This document shows positions 23,204-34,869 of a stretch of DNA of 64,000 nucleotides, piece after piece. The stretch covers positions 1,632,501-1,696,500 of the forward strand of contig JACEFZ010005141.1 in the NCBI GenBank assembly GCA_014155875.1, given 5' to 3'. Both the position numbers and the translations under genes were made by a program. The notes below the pieces were generated by a model. The model was not told the origin of the DNA. It saw only the letters and a list, made by a program, of their open reading frames with translations, and ran no database searches. The stretch comes from Cepaea nemoralis (lineage: Eukaryota; Mollusca; Gastropoda; Stylommatophora; Helicidae). The number at the start of each line of letters is the position of its first letter. Position 1 is the stretch's first letter.

Positions 23204-24251
23204 ACATTCAGTACATTTAAAATGTATAACTGGGCTGTTTTGATAAGATTGAACAAATATCCATGATTATCATTGAATTTTTCTACCACACAGTCTACAC
23301 TTTGGTGATCACTGTTTTGAGTTGTTCGGTCCAGCAGTATTAGAGACTACATTGCATTTGCCAGCACAGTCGAGTTGAAATTGCTGCAGTGGTGTCAGAA
23401 GTTTGGGAAGAGGACAGGCAAATACTCTTGGGGAGAGGCAAAAGGAAGTAGTTCAGATAGCTTACAGTGCTGGATTGTTAAAAAAGTGCAACATTGAAAC
23501 CATGTAACTGGTTTTGATTGCTCACTTGAAAAACAATCCTTATTGCTCATTTTGAGAGAGACAGCGTGAGCGTGAAATAGATCATGTCTGCAATATACTG
23601 TCATGTTTAGGTTTAGTTGTGAATAACTAGTGTACAAGTGGCCGTTGGTTGCTTGTTAGTGCAATCTCTTAACAGTACAACATTGTCGAGTACGTTTTCC
23701 CCAGTATACCGTGCTATAGTCAACGAACCAATGTAAAAGAGCATTGGAGATGTCTGGGAAGAAGTAATGTTCACCAAAAAGGGAAGGAATCTTCATATTG
23801 CAGTGACCTAATACAAGTGAAGTTCTATCATCTTAGATCTCTAGAAGAGTATCTGAAACAGGAGTGTCACTGAGCAATGAATAAAAACAGCACATTTTAC
23901 AATCTGGTAATATACACAAGAATCAGTGTTTATGTATTAACTACCTCCCTTTTAATGTCTCCAGCTTGATGTGGTACAAGGGTTTGCTTGTTCCAGTGCT
24001 TCAAGAACTATACCGACAGTAGTTAGCTGCTTATATGGTCCCCCATGTCAGACATGTCAAGGGATAGGGACCAGACAAAGCAAGCCACGTTACTGCCTTG
24101 TAGGTAGACTGGACAATCAGATCGCATATGCAGTCACAGACGTGACAGAACAGTGCAATATAACTCACCTTATCCTGATGTCACAAATTAAAAGACAGCA
24201 GAATAGTGTTAACCCCATGAAGTACCACAAGACGTTGATGGAGCTGCCCCC

Positions 24252-24282
<31 letters not shown>

Positions 24283-25115
24283 ACCTCAAAGTGGTCCATC
24301 CAGTGCAACTGGTGGTCACCTTCCCCTCTTCTGCCAAAGCGCAGCCGGATAGGTTAAGAGCTACTGACCGGACAGTCATGTATTATAGTGGGACCCCTAA
24401 GGAGTCCTTAACAAAAACATCCACCTAACAAATCGCTTTTATGAATACAAAATTGATGTGACAGGAGATACACCTCAATGTCCGTGCTAGATTTTAAGTT
24501 AGCACCATCACAGATTTTATGTCGGCGGTTATCACGCCATACGTTTTGACCATGAAGGACATATGGGTGAAATTTTAATACTTTTGCTGAATTTAATACT
24601 AAGCAGTGAAGTATCTGTGAATTGCAACGAGACAGAAATTATAGTGGCTGATGTCATGATAAAGAAATCAAAAGTCATAATTAAGCATTTATTTTTATCC
24701 CAGCAAATACACATCTAACACTTTCAAGTATGGAGATAAATGATGCATAATAGTTGGAAACTTTAATAGCCGCTCAAAAAAATGGAGGCACCCATGCCGA
24801 TCTAATCAACAAACCGAATGACAAACCCAACTTTTACTCTAGAAGAAGGTGTACCACTGTCAGAAATTACTAACAAAGGAGTTTTGAGAACTCCAATTTG
24901 TTAGCTAATTGAGTTATTGCTCACAGTGGTGTTGTAGTGGGTGTGGTTTCACCTTCCCAATGCTCCCAATCCAAGCAAGCAAACTGAGGTGCAGGTTTCT
25001 ACACCATGTGTATAGAATTGGTGTATATAAATCTTTTTTGGTCACTAATGATTATGTGGCCCTAATACTTATCATATATCTGACTTCTTCGGTATGATTG
25101 TTTTGTTTATTGCAG
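23204..25115. other. End of PLC beta intron 1, no gene
   Basis: No coding feature recognised. Holds a poly-C plus CA microsatellite at 24247-24288. A pyrimidine-rich stretch and AG directly before 25116 form the acceptor of PLC beta exon 2. Confidence 0.5.
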
Positions 25116-25193
25116 AATTCGACAATTGGCACCCCGGTAACGCTGAAAGTTGATGAGAAAGGTTACATACTATACTGGAGGGATCAAATCAAG
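25116..25193 (+). CDS. PLCB1: Phospholipase C beta, coding exon 2
   Basis: Twenty-six codons starting NSTIGTPVTLKVDEKGYILY and ending WRDQIK. They form the first beta strands of the N-terminal PH domain and fit the family pattern where exon 1 ends in a short acidic turn followed by TPVTL and a YW motif. The acceptor is TTTATTGCAG (ends 25115) and the donor is GTAAAA (25194). The exon is in phase 0 on both sides, so it joins exons 1 and 3 without changing frame. Confidence 0.93.
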
Positions 25194-26401
25194 GTAAAAA
25201 CAGTAATTGAATGCGTAATGTCACCATAAAGCACTGTATGTATTTCAAACGATAGCAGACAATGCAAGACAGGTTATTGGGTCTTATTTTTACATTAGCT
25301 GATAAGATAATTGAAGATTATATTCCTTCCAAAGAGAGCACCAGCACTTGAATAATGACTTTGTCTCATGTCAAGCACTGTTAGGTCTCTGTTCAGTGAT
25401 CTCATGCTGCCAGTGTCTCTTCTAACATAAGACATTTACATATTTGTAAGTGGAATCATATAAGCCATCACATAGGTGCAATAAGAAATATGTGCATGGA
25501 TTATTACTATCGTTGGTATCAGGTTAATCTAATACTTACTCTCTGAGAAGAACCAGCAAAGTCTAAGAGGCTAAAATTGTCGGTCTTAAGAAATAAACTT
25601 TATTGGATATTTCCATTTTGATGTGTGTCACATTATTTCCAGTTTTCTGTTGTCATTATCTCCATGTTTCGATTTAACATGCTATACCAGTCTGGTTTAG
25701 AAAATCTTGACCGCCTTTGGGTCAGTTAGCTCCTTGGATGAACCAGCTCTTCAGAAATACACACATTTTATTTCTCTTCACCCTTTATATTTCAAGTGGG
25801 ATGAATACATATGCCTCTGTTGGTGACACTGGGACCAGTAGCTGTTAAAGTTACTCTAAATCTAGATCCTTTAAATATTGTTACTGGTTCCAACATTTAG
25901 TGGTCAAGCTCAATATTTCTGTTTGGTGTGGAGTCTGAATTTCTTGAATTTCTTAACTGTATTAGTCTCAATAAACACATGCTAAATCATAGATGCTCTT
26001 CTTGCTTTCTTTTCTTTTTCTCCTTCTACTTCCTCCTCCTCTTCTTCTTCTTCTCTTCTACCTTCTTCTTTCTCTGCCTATTTTACTTCCTTCTCTTCTT
26101 CATTCCTATTTTGAGGGTAGGGAGTCACACCTAATTGCGCACTTGAAGGGTCAGTTTAACTGACTTTGGAATGCATGTGTATAAGGTTTACTGGCTCTAG
26201 ACAGATTCCATCCAAGGTAATGGGCTCTTTCTACCTGTGGGTATATTTTATCTTTCCTAGCAATTTTGCCAAAGCAGCAGTATTACTGCCTACTCTGGGA
26301 TTTCCAACTGCCATGGGATTTTTAACATGTAAGTATACAGGACATTCTGTTTTTCACTCTTATCTGAGAGGACTAGGTATCTGATCCTACTACCTAAGAG
26401 A
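25194..26401. other. Start of PLC beta intron 2; polypyrimidine tract
   Basis: No gene recognised. A CTT/TCC-rich tract spans about 25996-26110. The rest is ordinary intronic sequence. Confidence 0.5.
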
Positions 26402-27137
26402 TCAAAGACCAAGTGATTTCATTAGAAATCGGTGGTTCTTAGAAAAATTGCTACTCTGTGCTAAAATTGAACATTGTAACTTCTTAGCCTGATGCGGACA
26501 CCATTTTCTCTCGGTATTTTCATCGGTACTCTCATCCAATACAAGAGAGTGCCACAAAAATTGTTTACTTGCATCATGAAATTTATGCATCAAATTGTCA
26601 CTTATCTTGTCAACACGTCTGACCACAGTTCTCCTTGATAAAGTAATGTTGTCAAATCTGCTTTTGTTTGTTTGTTCTGGACACATAATGTTTGCTACAA
26701 ACACTCCTTATGAACTCGCCTTCAGAAAATGGCTTGTTCTGTTTTACAATTCTGTGTGATAGCACAAGACTAGCTTCAGTTGCAGCATCTTGAATTGAAG
26801 AGTGTTTAGTGAAAATAGTTTGCTGTTTCTCCAAATTTTTCACCATCTCCAGGCATTTCCCTTCCCTCCTTTCGGTTGTTAAATTGTATCCGAAATCGGA
26901 ATGTTTTGTTTGATAATGTCTTTTATAATTGTACTCATTGAAGACAGCCACTGACTCATGACACAACAAGCAAACTGATTTGCTACCAACTTTTATAAAA
27001 CAATATTTAGGTGTCAATTCATCATTAAAAACACGGCATTCATCTTCAATCTTACGTTTGTTATTGACAATCATTGTTTCAATAAAATTCGAACAGTTAG
27101 AATTGTACAAAACTTTAAAACGGAAATGAAACAACAC
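26402..27137 (-). pseudogene. hAT transposase, N-terminal part
   Basis: Minus-strand frames 27137-26652 and 26704-26402. The N-terminal zinc-binding segment reads SVCLLCHESVAVFNEYNYKR followed by HYQTKH, a C2H2 arrangement typical of hAT proteins related to vertebrate ZBED5 and GTF2IRD2. Further on, LSRRTVVRRVDKISDNL and LVLDESTDE match the region around the first catalytic Asp. A frameshift lies near 26690. The C-terminal dimerisation region is absent. This is mobile-element protein, not a host transcription factor. Confidence 0.75.
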
Positions 27138-27439
27138 CTACTTTCGGCTGTGTGTGAAAATAAAATATTCGGAAAACAAGTAGTAAACTCAGAATAAATT
27201 TCAGAAATATACCAAGACTACTACAACAAATAAATTAATTTGAACATTGTAAATGTGGAAATAATTTATAGCAGCAAAACACATTTTACATTTAATATTT
27301 TCTTGCAAAATAAATCATTTTATTCACTGGAGAAATATCTGTTTTTCATAAAATGATCCTTATTATATTTTTACATGTCGATAAATATTTCTCCATATGA
27401 AAATCGATAAATTCGCATTTTAGCACTACATGGTTCCAA

Positions 27440-28680
27440 ATGTTGCTGTATGTAGCCTGGGGCGGGGTTGGGGTGAGTGCCCAACCTTGCATAAATACCC
27501 CAATGGCTCGTGCATTCATCACCTATGCAACAAAAGTCCAACTCCTGGCCTTCTCGTGGCAGAACTGTTTTAACTAACAGGAGAAGGGGCGGTGGCAAGT
27601 CACCAGCGCCGAGAAATAACCAGAACGCTCTAGATGTGTATGCACGTACATGCATGCGCAGACACGTGTGTGCGTGCCTACACACCTAAACTCGAGTAAG
27701 ACCACAGTCTGCTCTAGAAAAGGAAAGGTGCTGAAGACGGAGGCAACCAGCCAGGAGGCGCACCACAGAAATCAGGATGCCACACAATCACGCGTTATGA
27801 AATATGTCAACTACTGCTAAATGTTATGGTGCTCGCCCTGCTTTGGACCTCCAAGCAGGTGCAGTGCCGGGCCATATGCCTTGAAAGGGTCCAACCACAG
27901 CTACTGTAGGTCCTTCTCAGATGTCCTTTGGAGCCAGAGGAGCTGAGAATAGTGTCCGGCCATACCAAACAAAGACTAAAACTAATGCACTGGAATGCGG
28001 ATGGAGTCAGCAACAACAAAAATAGAACTAGAAAACATCGTGGACCAAGAAAAAGGTAAGCGTATGTTGCTTGCAAGAAACTCACCTCAATGAAAACAAA
28101 ATGATGTCTGGGAAATTGCCAGTACTAAGGACACTACTTTCTGAACTTAGCAGTCAGCATAAGGTCACCATACAATGGATACCATCCCACTGTGGAGTAC
28201 CCGGAAACTGATCGATTGGCTAAGGAAGGAGCAAAAGGAGAACAGCCTGATGTGCCCGTTACATACCACCAAAAGAAAAGAATGATCAAATCAATCATAA
28301 GGCCACCAAGACCTGCTCAAGACGACTATCGCGTTATGGACAGATCAGAACAAGTCATTATTCTGCGACTCAGAACAGGTCATTATTCTGCGACTCAGAA
28401 CAGGACACAATAGATTATGCAACCACATTATACAAGATTCAAGATTGGTGAATCAGCCATGTGCACATGTGGCTTGGCGTCACAGACAGCAGAGCACACA
28501 CTCAAAGACTACCCAAATTACAACATGTTTAGGCAAACCTTCTGGCCTAGAGAGACGACAGTGGAAGATAAACTCTATGGACTGCTGAGTGAACTAGGAA
28601 GGACAGTTAAATTCATACAAGAGGCAACATTGCAGTTATAGACATATTTAAGGCGAACGAAAGAAGAAGAAGAAGCTTTA
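27440..28680 (+). mobile_element. Internally deleted RNase H LINE (family G)
   Basis: Plus strand. A leader is followed at about 27978 by LKLMHWNADGVSNNKNRT, the start of a LINE endonuclease, which runs only to about 28100. It then jumps to the RNase H end: VTIQWIPSHCGVPGN (about 28160-28205), RLAKEGAKGEQPDVPVTYHQ, a short internal duplication around 28350-28400 (CTCAGAACAGG...CATTATTCTGCGA), a Cys/His-rich C-terminus, and a GAA-repeat tail (28665-28677). The RT domain is missing. The left border is approximate. Confidence 0.7.
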
Positions 28681-28880
28681 CATTACAAAGGTCAAGGACT
28701 GTTTACAAGAATAGATAATTAGAAAGAAATTTTATCAAAAATGCTAAAACAATCATAACGGTACATGAAATTCTGTAAAATTCAACGAAATAACTTAAAA
28801 ACGAAGTAACATTTTTTATTTCTAAATGCCCCCTCGGGCCGCATAAAATCAGTTGCTGGGCCGTAGTTTGCCCACCCCTG

Positions 28881-29154
28881 GAATAGAGTATTACCCAAGA
28901 ATGAAATTTAACATATTGCCAAATACAGGTAAAAGTAGTTTCATATGACACACTCCTATAAGGGTGGGAAATACTAAGAAAAAAAAAATTTCCTGAAGGT
29001 GGAATCTGCTATGGGTCTGTGATGTGATAGGGTCGCACATTTTGTAGGTCTGCTCTCAACAAGATAGAACCTGTGGAGGATAACACTCAGTGAGAGCACC
29101 ATGAATCAGACTTACCCACAGCAGATACACTTCAGTAACATCATCCACCGGAGG
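28881..29154. other. Short intronic stretch
   Basis: No feature recognised apart from an oligo-A run at 28979-28988. Confidence 0.5.
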
Positions 29155-29400
29155 TCCCAAGTACCAGCGAGTCATCGCGCAAGTCATTCTTCATCCAACG
29201 TCATAAATCACCTTCAAGCCCTGTGGCGATGGGCGAGCGGTGAAGCGGCAGGCGTGGGTACGCTGGCAGCCACAGTCGCAAACCTGCACACAGGCGGCTC
29301 AGGCCATATGGTCGTCTTCTACTGACCGGAGCAGCAGTGGGATTCGGCAGCCCCCTGAGTGACTGAGTAGCCCTCTATAGGAACACACTGCTCACCTCCA
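29155..29400 (+). mobile_element. Isolated RTE-C leader fragment
   Basis: Nearly the same as 36640-36860, the untranslated leader of RTE-C: GTCATCGCGCAAGTCATTCT, CCCTGTGGCGATGGGCGAG, GGCCATATGGTCGTCTTCTA and AACACACTGCTCACCTCCAT. It stops before the RTE-C coding region. No other part of the LINE is attached. Confidence 0.85.
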
Positions 29401-30988
29401 TAGCAGATACACTTAGGTCCCCCTTACTCAGACATGTAGACCCTTCCCATAAGGGCCGCGCTCTTTCATTAGCCACTCGAACATTTGAGGACAGACTGGA
29501 CCTAGAACCAATGCAGCAGCTGTCCACCTGCATCCTCTTTCCCAAACGAACGTAGGACTGGGCCAAGATTGGTGTCTGAGATATGGGTCTCTGCTGAAAC
29601 ATAGCTAGACAACACATACGGTCAGTGAGTTAGTTGTACTTGTAGATAGAAGGGCCCTGAAGCAGGGCCGATGGCAGTACTTCCTCACCCCCTTCCTGTT
29701 ATCCGCCAACGCTGATGTCATACCATGCCATAGGCACAATCCAGTAACTTCAAATAAATATACAGGGTGATCCCCCTGTAGGCTAAATCCACTCCCCGTT
29801 CCCCCCTCCCTGGTCCCAGGTTGGGGCATTTAGAACGGTGTTCAATATGAACAATTCTGTCGCAATGGTCCCTTCTCCCTCTATCCACCTCTCAGGAATC
29901 CACTATATATTAAGCTGGCATTCCATCGAGGGAACTAATTAAAAGACAGATGTGAGGAAAGCTAAGAAGAAAGCCAGTGGTCGCCCCACCATGTGATCCG
30001 AAGCTCGCCTCCCGGTACAACCTTGAAACGACCTCGGAGGTTTCGGCTGACCGGTGCATTTGATTCGTTGTATTCGCCCGAGTTCATCGATATATCACTC
30101 GATATATCCGAACCGACTCCTTAATCTACTTCCGGTAGTGCTGTGGGTAATGGTTCGGCCACGCTGGCCACGCCGACGCTCGAGGTTACAAAGTTGGCCA
30201 TGTGTGAACTCAAATTACAGGTCTCGCTTCCCTGAACCTGAGTTTCCCAATCTACAGGGTCTGTAAATGCGCCGCGCGTTGCTAACCTGCGAAATATCTT
30301 AGCAGTACAATGCTTGTAAACACGCGTTTGCCCCAGGCTTAATTTACAATCGGAAAGCACAACCGTATCACTGTTCACACATGACCTCCTTTCCCGCGAC
30401 AGGTAGTACACGCGTTAGCGAAATCTCATAATTCGAATCACCGACACCGCACTAATTAGGGAAAAAGGTTGTACACATACCTTCACACAAACAGCACGGC
30501 AGTGGATACGAGAAGCGTTGTCACTGCAAATGGACATGATGTCAAAGGTCTTCAACCCTCATCAAGACATGGCGTCCCGCTCTCTATCACTTAGCACTAG
30601 GCCAAAATGTTGACTGCCAGCCAGCAACCTTCGTCTCCAACTGATCCTGTGTTCTGGGACAATCGACTGCGCTTGCGTCGGACATGCGCAGTCCATCTTG
30701 TCCGAAACCCTGTTCCGCCATCAACGTACTGGAATATTCTTAAAGGGCGAGCAGCGACTCTGGTCGGGTTGAGTCAAATTACTGGTTAATTCCCTTTCAC
30801 CGGCAAATTTTGTTCACCCGACTGCCCGATGTCTGAACGGACATTTCTTCAAGCAGAACCATCACGAGGCGGACCCACTGAGTTCTGCGACAGTTGGCAG
30901 CCCCCTTAAGCAAAATATTTTTGACTGCTAGGATGAATGTATCTTCAGCCGAACAGCCGGAATACTCCAAGCTGCTTATTTGTCCCGA
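29401..30988. other. CpG-containing stretch, origin unknown
   Basis: GC- and CpG-richer than the rest of intron 2, especially about 29980-30780. No protein domain recognised on either strand; open frames are under 100 codons. It could be the leader or LTR of an unrecognised retroelement, or an internal promoter region. Nothing present decides this. Confidence 0.4.
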
Positions 30989-31000
30989 TGGATACACATG

Positions 31001-31181
31001 ATGAGATTGCGGGGGATCGGCAGGGGTTCTGGAAGAATCTCAAAACAGAGAGAAGACCAGAACTTTTAATCAGATAGCGGTGGGAATGATTAGTAGTATG
31101 ACTCTTCGCTGGCTGTTGAACGAGGGGACTAAGCACGTATGGGAATGTCCTGAGTGCAGTGATGTCGGTTCTTAACTCAAC
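31001..31181 (+). mobile_element. RNase H LINE (family E) 3' fragment with TSD
   Basis: 5'-truncated tail ending in the family's C-terminal knuckle text (TGGGAATGTCCTGAGTGCAG, then GATGTCGGTTCTTAA). It is flanked by a 12-bp duplication TGGATACACATG (30989-31000 and 31182-31193), the expected mark of target-primed insertion. Confidence 0.85.
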
Positions 31182-31500
31182 TGGATACACATGGTGGTAC
31201 ATGTGGGAAGTTTCCTTCTTTAACTCTGTAACTGCCAAGTTAAAACACATGCAGAGGCAAACATTTAATTATTCATATTTTTCAACCAACATGTATTTAT
31301 AATTTATACTGTAGTAGTCTTGTTTGTAAGCAGTGTTTCTTGAGATTAGAAAGATCCTGAATGCTGTAAGATATACAATACACAATGACATAAAAATGTA
31401 TATGATTCTGGGCAGAAAACATAGCACAAACACAAGTACATACTCAGGTCCAGTGAATAGAAATCATATTGAACAAGTGAATAAAAATAATATATTCCGG
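31182..31500. other. Intronic stretch, nothing recognised
   Basis: AT-rich sequence without domains or structured repeats. Confidence 0.5.
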
Positions 31501-31504
31501 TACG

Positions 31505-31960
31505 AACACAAGGCCTTGTCCACGTCAATATGGAAGCATGAGACTCGAGTTTCGCTCTCGTTTGAGCTCGTCAGTAGTGCATATACTTGATTGGACCTGG
31601 GATCAAACCAGGATCACTGGCATATGATGTGGGTGTGTAACCACTAAACCATGTGGCAAGCGCTAGATACCACCAAATTATCACACTAGAATATCATATC
31701 ACCGATTGTAGGCTATAGCTCAAAACTTGCCCGATCGCCGCGACTGACATCCATCAATTGATGTGGCCCCGAATGATCAGGTCTTCTCGACTGGCAAGCC
31801 ACACCAGGCCGCGTAAAGTCCAACGAGCAATAATCAGATTGATTGGTTTTTTTCCGGGATTTGAGATTTAAACATTAAGGACAACCCACTACTGGCAACG
31901 CTGATCATATTCCAGTTTGAACAGAAGGCCTTGTCCACGCCAATATGGAAGCACTAGACA
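31505..31960 (-). repeat. tRNA-derived SINE N (one copy and a partial second)
   Basis: On the minus strand, GCGCTTGCCACATGGTTTAG (about 31670) and CTGGTTTGATCCCAGGTCC (about 31605) resemble pol III boxes A and B of a tRNA head. The body passes through CATATTGACGTGGACAAGGC (31513-31535). The same body segment recurs at 31926-31960 (AAGGCCTTGTCCACG, CAATATGGAAGCA), so a second truncated copy ends there, cut by LINE D. It is a SINE head, not a functional tRNA. Confidence 0.65.
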
Positions 31961-31964
31961 TATC

Positions 31965-32950
31965 TCTTCATATTTGTCAGGATTATTTTTGTATTGTGTT
32001 GTCTTGTTTCCATTAGTCTTAAAATTTCTTCACTCATCCATTTCTTATGACCTACTTTCTTTAATTTTGGGATAGTTGTTTCTGCAGCAAAATTGATTGA
32101 ATTCTTCAACATTTCCCATTGATCATCCACATCTTGAAATAAGATAGAATGTGCTGGGAAATGAACAGGTGGACAGATTGGCTGGCTCTGCAGAACTTGG
32201 TGGAGTATTGATACATGACAAGGCAGACGTGGTTGTGGCCTTGTGGGAGTACGTGGACACCTCGGAGGAGCAAATGGATTACCATGGTCTGGCAAGAATG
32301 AGACAGCGAGGAGTGATGAGGGGATCTGGCTGATGCTCAACACTCAGAGGAAAGGCGAGACGGACATATAATCAGATTGCTACTGGTACTATTGGTGTTG
32401 GAACTCTTCGCTGGCTGCTGAGGATGGGGATGGAGCGCTTATGGGAATGCCCCGAATGCTGTGATGTCGATTCCTAAATCAATCAATCAATCAATCAATC
32501 TTGAAATAAGATCTCTAGATCAGATAATACATCAAATCTGTTCTTTACTTCTATGTTAAAATTGTCTTGTATTTCCTTGTCATTTGTTAATGCACACAGA
32601 TCATATTTAGTGTTTCCTGGTGTATACTTGGCTTTCTTTAACTTTACCTTCAATGTGCCTATAATCAATCTGTTATCACTGTAACAGTCTGTATTTGGAA
32701 CTGTTTTTGCAACTGTTAACGCATTTGTAAACCTTCTGTTAATCAGGATGTATTCGATCTGGTTTCTAATCTTGCTGTCAGGACTTCTCAATGTCCATAA
32801 TCTTCTGTAATGTTGCTTGAACCAGGTGTTTCTCCGACAATCAGTTCATGTTCTTTTGCCCATTCTAAAAGTCTGTATCCTCTCTCGTATCATTTCTCCC
32901 AAACCATGTTTACCTACTGTGCATCCATCACCTTGATTTCCTACTTTTGC
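31965..32950 (-). mobile_element. RTE-like LINE D fragment, split by a nested insertion
   Basis: Minus strand. Segment 32513-32950 encodes the end of an RTE endonuclease: SKIRNQIEYILINRRFTNAL followed by CYSDNRLIIGTLKVKLKK. Segment 31965-32145 encodes the linker: QWEMLKNSINFAAETTIPKL and KKWMSEEILRLMETRQ. Both parallel RTE-A (QWEMLRDSIHQ, KKWMNEEILWLMDKRK). A family E insertion separates them. The RT region and 3' end are absent. Confidence 0.82.
32146..32497 (+). mobile_element. RNase H LINE (family E) nested in LINE D, with 15-bp TSD
   Basis: A 352-bp 5'-truncated insertion bounded by ATCTTGAAATAAGAT (32131-32145 and 32498-32512). It encodes the end of an RNase H domain, LGNEQVDRLAGSAELGG, then MRQRGVMRGSG and, after frame changes, a LWECPECCDVDS C-terminus, followed by an AATC repeat tail (about 32477-32497). 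The tail type and RNase H fit an I/Jockey-like LINE. Confidence 0.9.
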
Positions 32951-33025
32951 ATTGAAGTGTTTTGAACGCGGGTATGCGGGATTACGAACTGCACCCACAA
33001 CCCCTTCGCCGCAGAGCCAGCATGC
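32951..33025 (-). repeat. SINE-like repeat K, head fragment
   Basis: The minus strand reads GCGGCGAAGGGGTTGTGG, GTTCGTAATCCCGCATACC and GCGTTCAAAAC, matching the head of repeat K near 17370-17420. About 70 bp remain, followed by a GTGA tract near 33056-33075. Confidence 0.6.
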
Positions 33026-33329
33026 ATGCGCTTAGGCGTGTGCCTTCAAGTGTGTAAGTGAGTGAGTGAGTGAGAAAGAAAGAGAGATATTATGGTAGAC
33101 AGTGAGTAGAATACTTGCCTGCCAGTCCAGTAGTCAAAGAGTTCTAATTCACATTGGGATGGGTTTTAAGATTAACTTGAGCTCCCAGGTTGACTCAACT
33201 TATAATGAGCTCCAGTAAATGTCTTGTGAAGTAAAGACTGTCAGTATGATACTGACCACATCATCCCTCAACTGTGCATTGGTCTATACAAATATGTGGC
33301 CAGTACCATATGTCCAGAATGTCTCAATG

Positions 33330-33480
33330 TGTTTCTTCTTCTTCTGCATTCATCCGGAATGTTGTTTTAGACGTAATTGCGTTGTGCCAGTTTACAGCAG
33401 AGCTGCGATACTTGTGCCTTTTGGCTGACACATCCGACTTCTGCGGCTCAAGGTGTTTAAAAAGGATAATTTACTTTACT
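33330..33480 (+). repeat. Dispersed repeat L, copy 1
   Basis: CTTCTTCTTCTGCATTCATC, ATTGCGTTGTGCCAGTTTAC and GACACATCCGACTTCTGCGG recur at 43385-43520 in the same order. Non-coding; class not recognised, size SINE-like. Confidence 0.7.
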
Positions 33481-34868
33481 AAATATTACTGACTAATCTA
33501 CTGTTGTCATCACACACACATGCAAGCAAGTGCACACACAATGAATGTCTGCAAATATGGGCGCTATGGTATGTAAAATGGAAATGGGAGATAGATATCT
33601 CCAATTTGTAAGTACCGACTACTAAATGAAAACCAGAAATGGCTCGAAAGATTCCCTTGTACTGGAACAGACACATATGGTAAGATTCCACTAAGGTTTT
33701 AGGCAGGTGTTCCTGTAGAAGGCCAAGAGAGCACAGGGAATTTTCTGCCCTCAGAAGAGGAGACTGCTCACTCTGGTTAAACTCTAGTTAGAACTCTGGT
33801 TAGTCTGAAAGTGAGTTTTATCCCTGCCAACTGCTCTCTGGATTTTGTTGTCAAATGAAGTAGCACTATCAAACTATTGTTGAACACAGGATATATACAT
33901 CACTCTGATAAACGTGAATAACACAGTAGAAGAAAATGATATCCTTGTAATAATAAATGGGGGTGGGGTAATGCTCCACGGGCATCACAATGTTATGTAA
34001 CAAAAATTATACACAAGATATCTTTTATTCCTAACTATCTACCAAATGTAACTATCTCAAATGTTTCTTCTTGGAAAAACTCCGGAACACCAGGCAAAGT
34101 TCTAGCACATTAAATTACGGTAACTGTCCTTGTGTCCTAGGCTAAGTTAAGGGAGGCTAACATTAGTTTATATTCATGGGGTCATTCTTGTTCATCTTCT
34201 TCTTTAATCTTGCTAGCTGTAGCTCCCCATTTTGTCTAGCTGTTCATTTCCTTTGTGGAAGGATAACTGTGTGTATTAGTTGATTCTAACAGTTGGTCGA
34301 ATATGAGGTTACATGGGTTAGGCATGCCACTTAGCTTCATTCTTAAGTGGCACTGGAAGTCCTGAGTGGCAAATGTTGACGAACTGTCTCTTGCTCTTTG
34401 GTGCAATATAAAGGCAAAGACCCATCCTTCACTGATGAATGCTCACTCATAAGACAGATGTTCCTCAGGTAGGAACATCATAAGTACCACATGACAACCA
34501 CCCACATCTGTTAACACAAAAATATTGGGATTTGGGAAAAGGGGTACATACTACTTCGCAGGTGTAAGTCAGCCAGACCCTTGTCTGCTGTGGGTTGTCA
34601 CTCCCCTGATCTGACGTGTCCGATTTCCCCACTCATAACTATATGACATAGGCAATCATTTCATGTCTACAAGACATGTATCATCCCTTTCATGTATGTG
34701 CATCATATTCAGTCACACCTTCAATTACCAATTTTGCCTTGTTAACTGGTATGACTCCGATTAAGAGTTACATCTTTATTATTCACAAAAGTATATTGAT
34801 CATGCACATTAAGAATATACGGGGAATATACAGGGCAATGATATACCTCCTTGACTTCTCGACAATGG
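33481..34868. other. Intronic stretch, no gene recognised
   Basis: No transposon domain, RNA gene or coding signal that I can support. The sequence is mixed and may include old, unrecognisable repeats. Confidence 0.5.
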
Positions 34869-34869
34869 A

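Larger units (their letters stand above)
26402..28880 (-). mobile_element. hAT-like transposon relic (hAT2), interrupted by a LINE
   Basis: A minus-strand hAT-like transposase lies at 26402-27137. The right boundary is the hAT-type terminus CAGGGGTGGGCAAACTACGG read on the minus strand from 28880. A LINE (about 27440-28680) sits between terminus and transposase. Without it, the leader is about 500 bp, a plausible length. The left terminus was not found, so the left border is arbitrary and the link between terminus and transposase is inferred. Confidence 0.6.

Noticed and set aside
26402..27137. A host zinc-finger or GTF2I-like gene
   Set aside because: The resemblance is to hAT-derived proteins, the frame is broken, and hAT-type terminal sequence lies nearby; it is a transposon relic.
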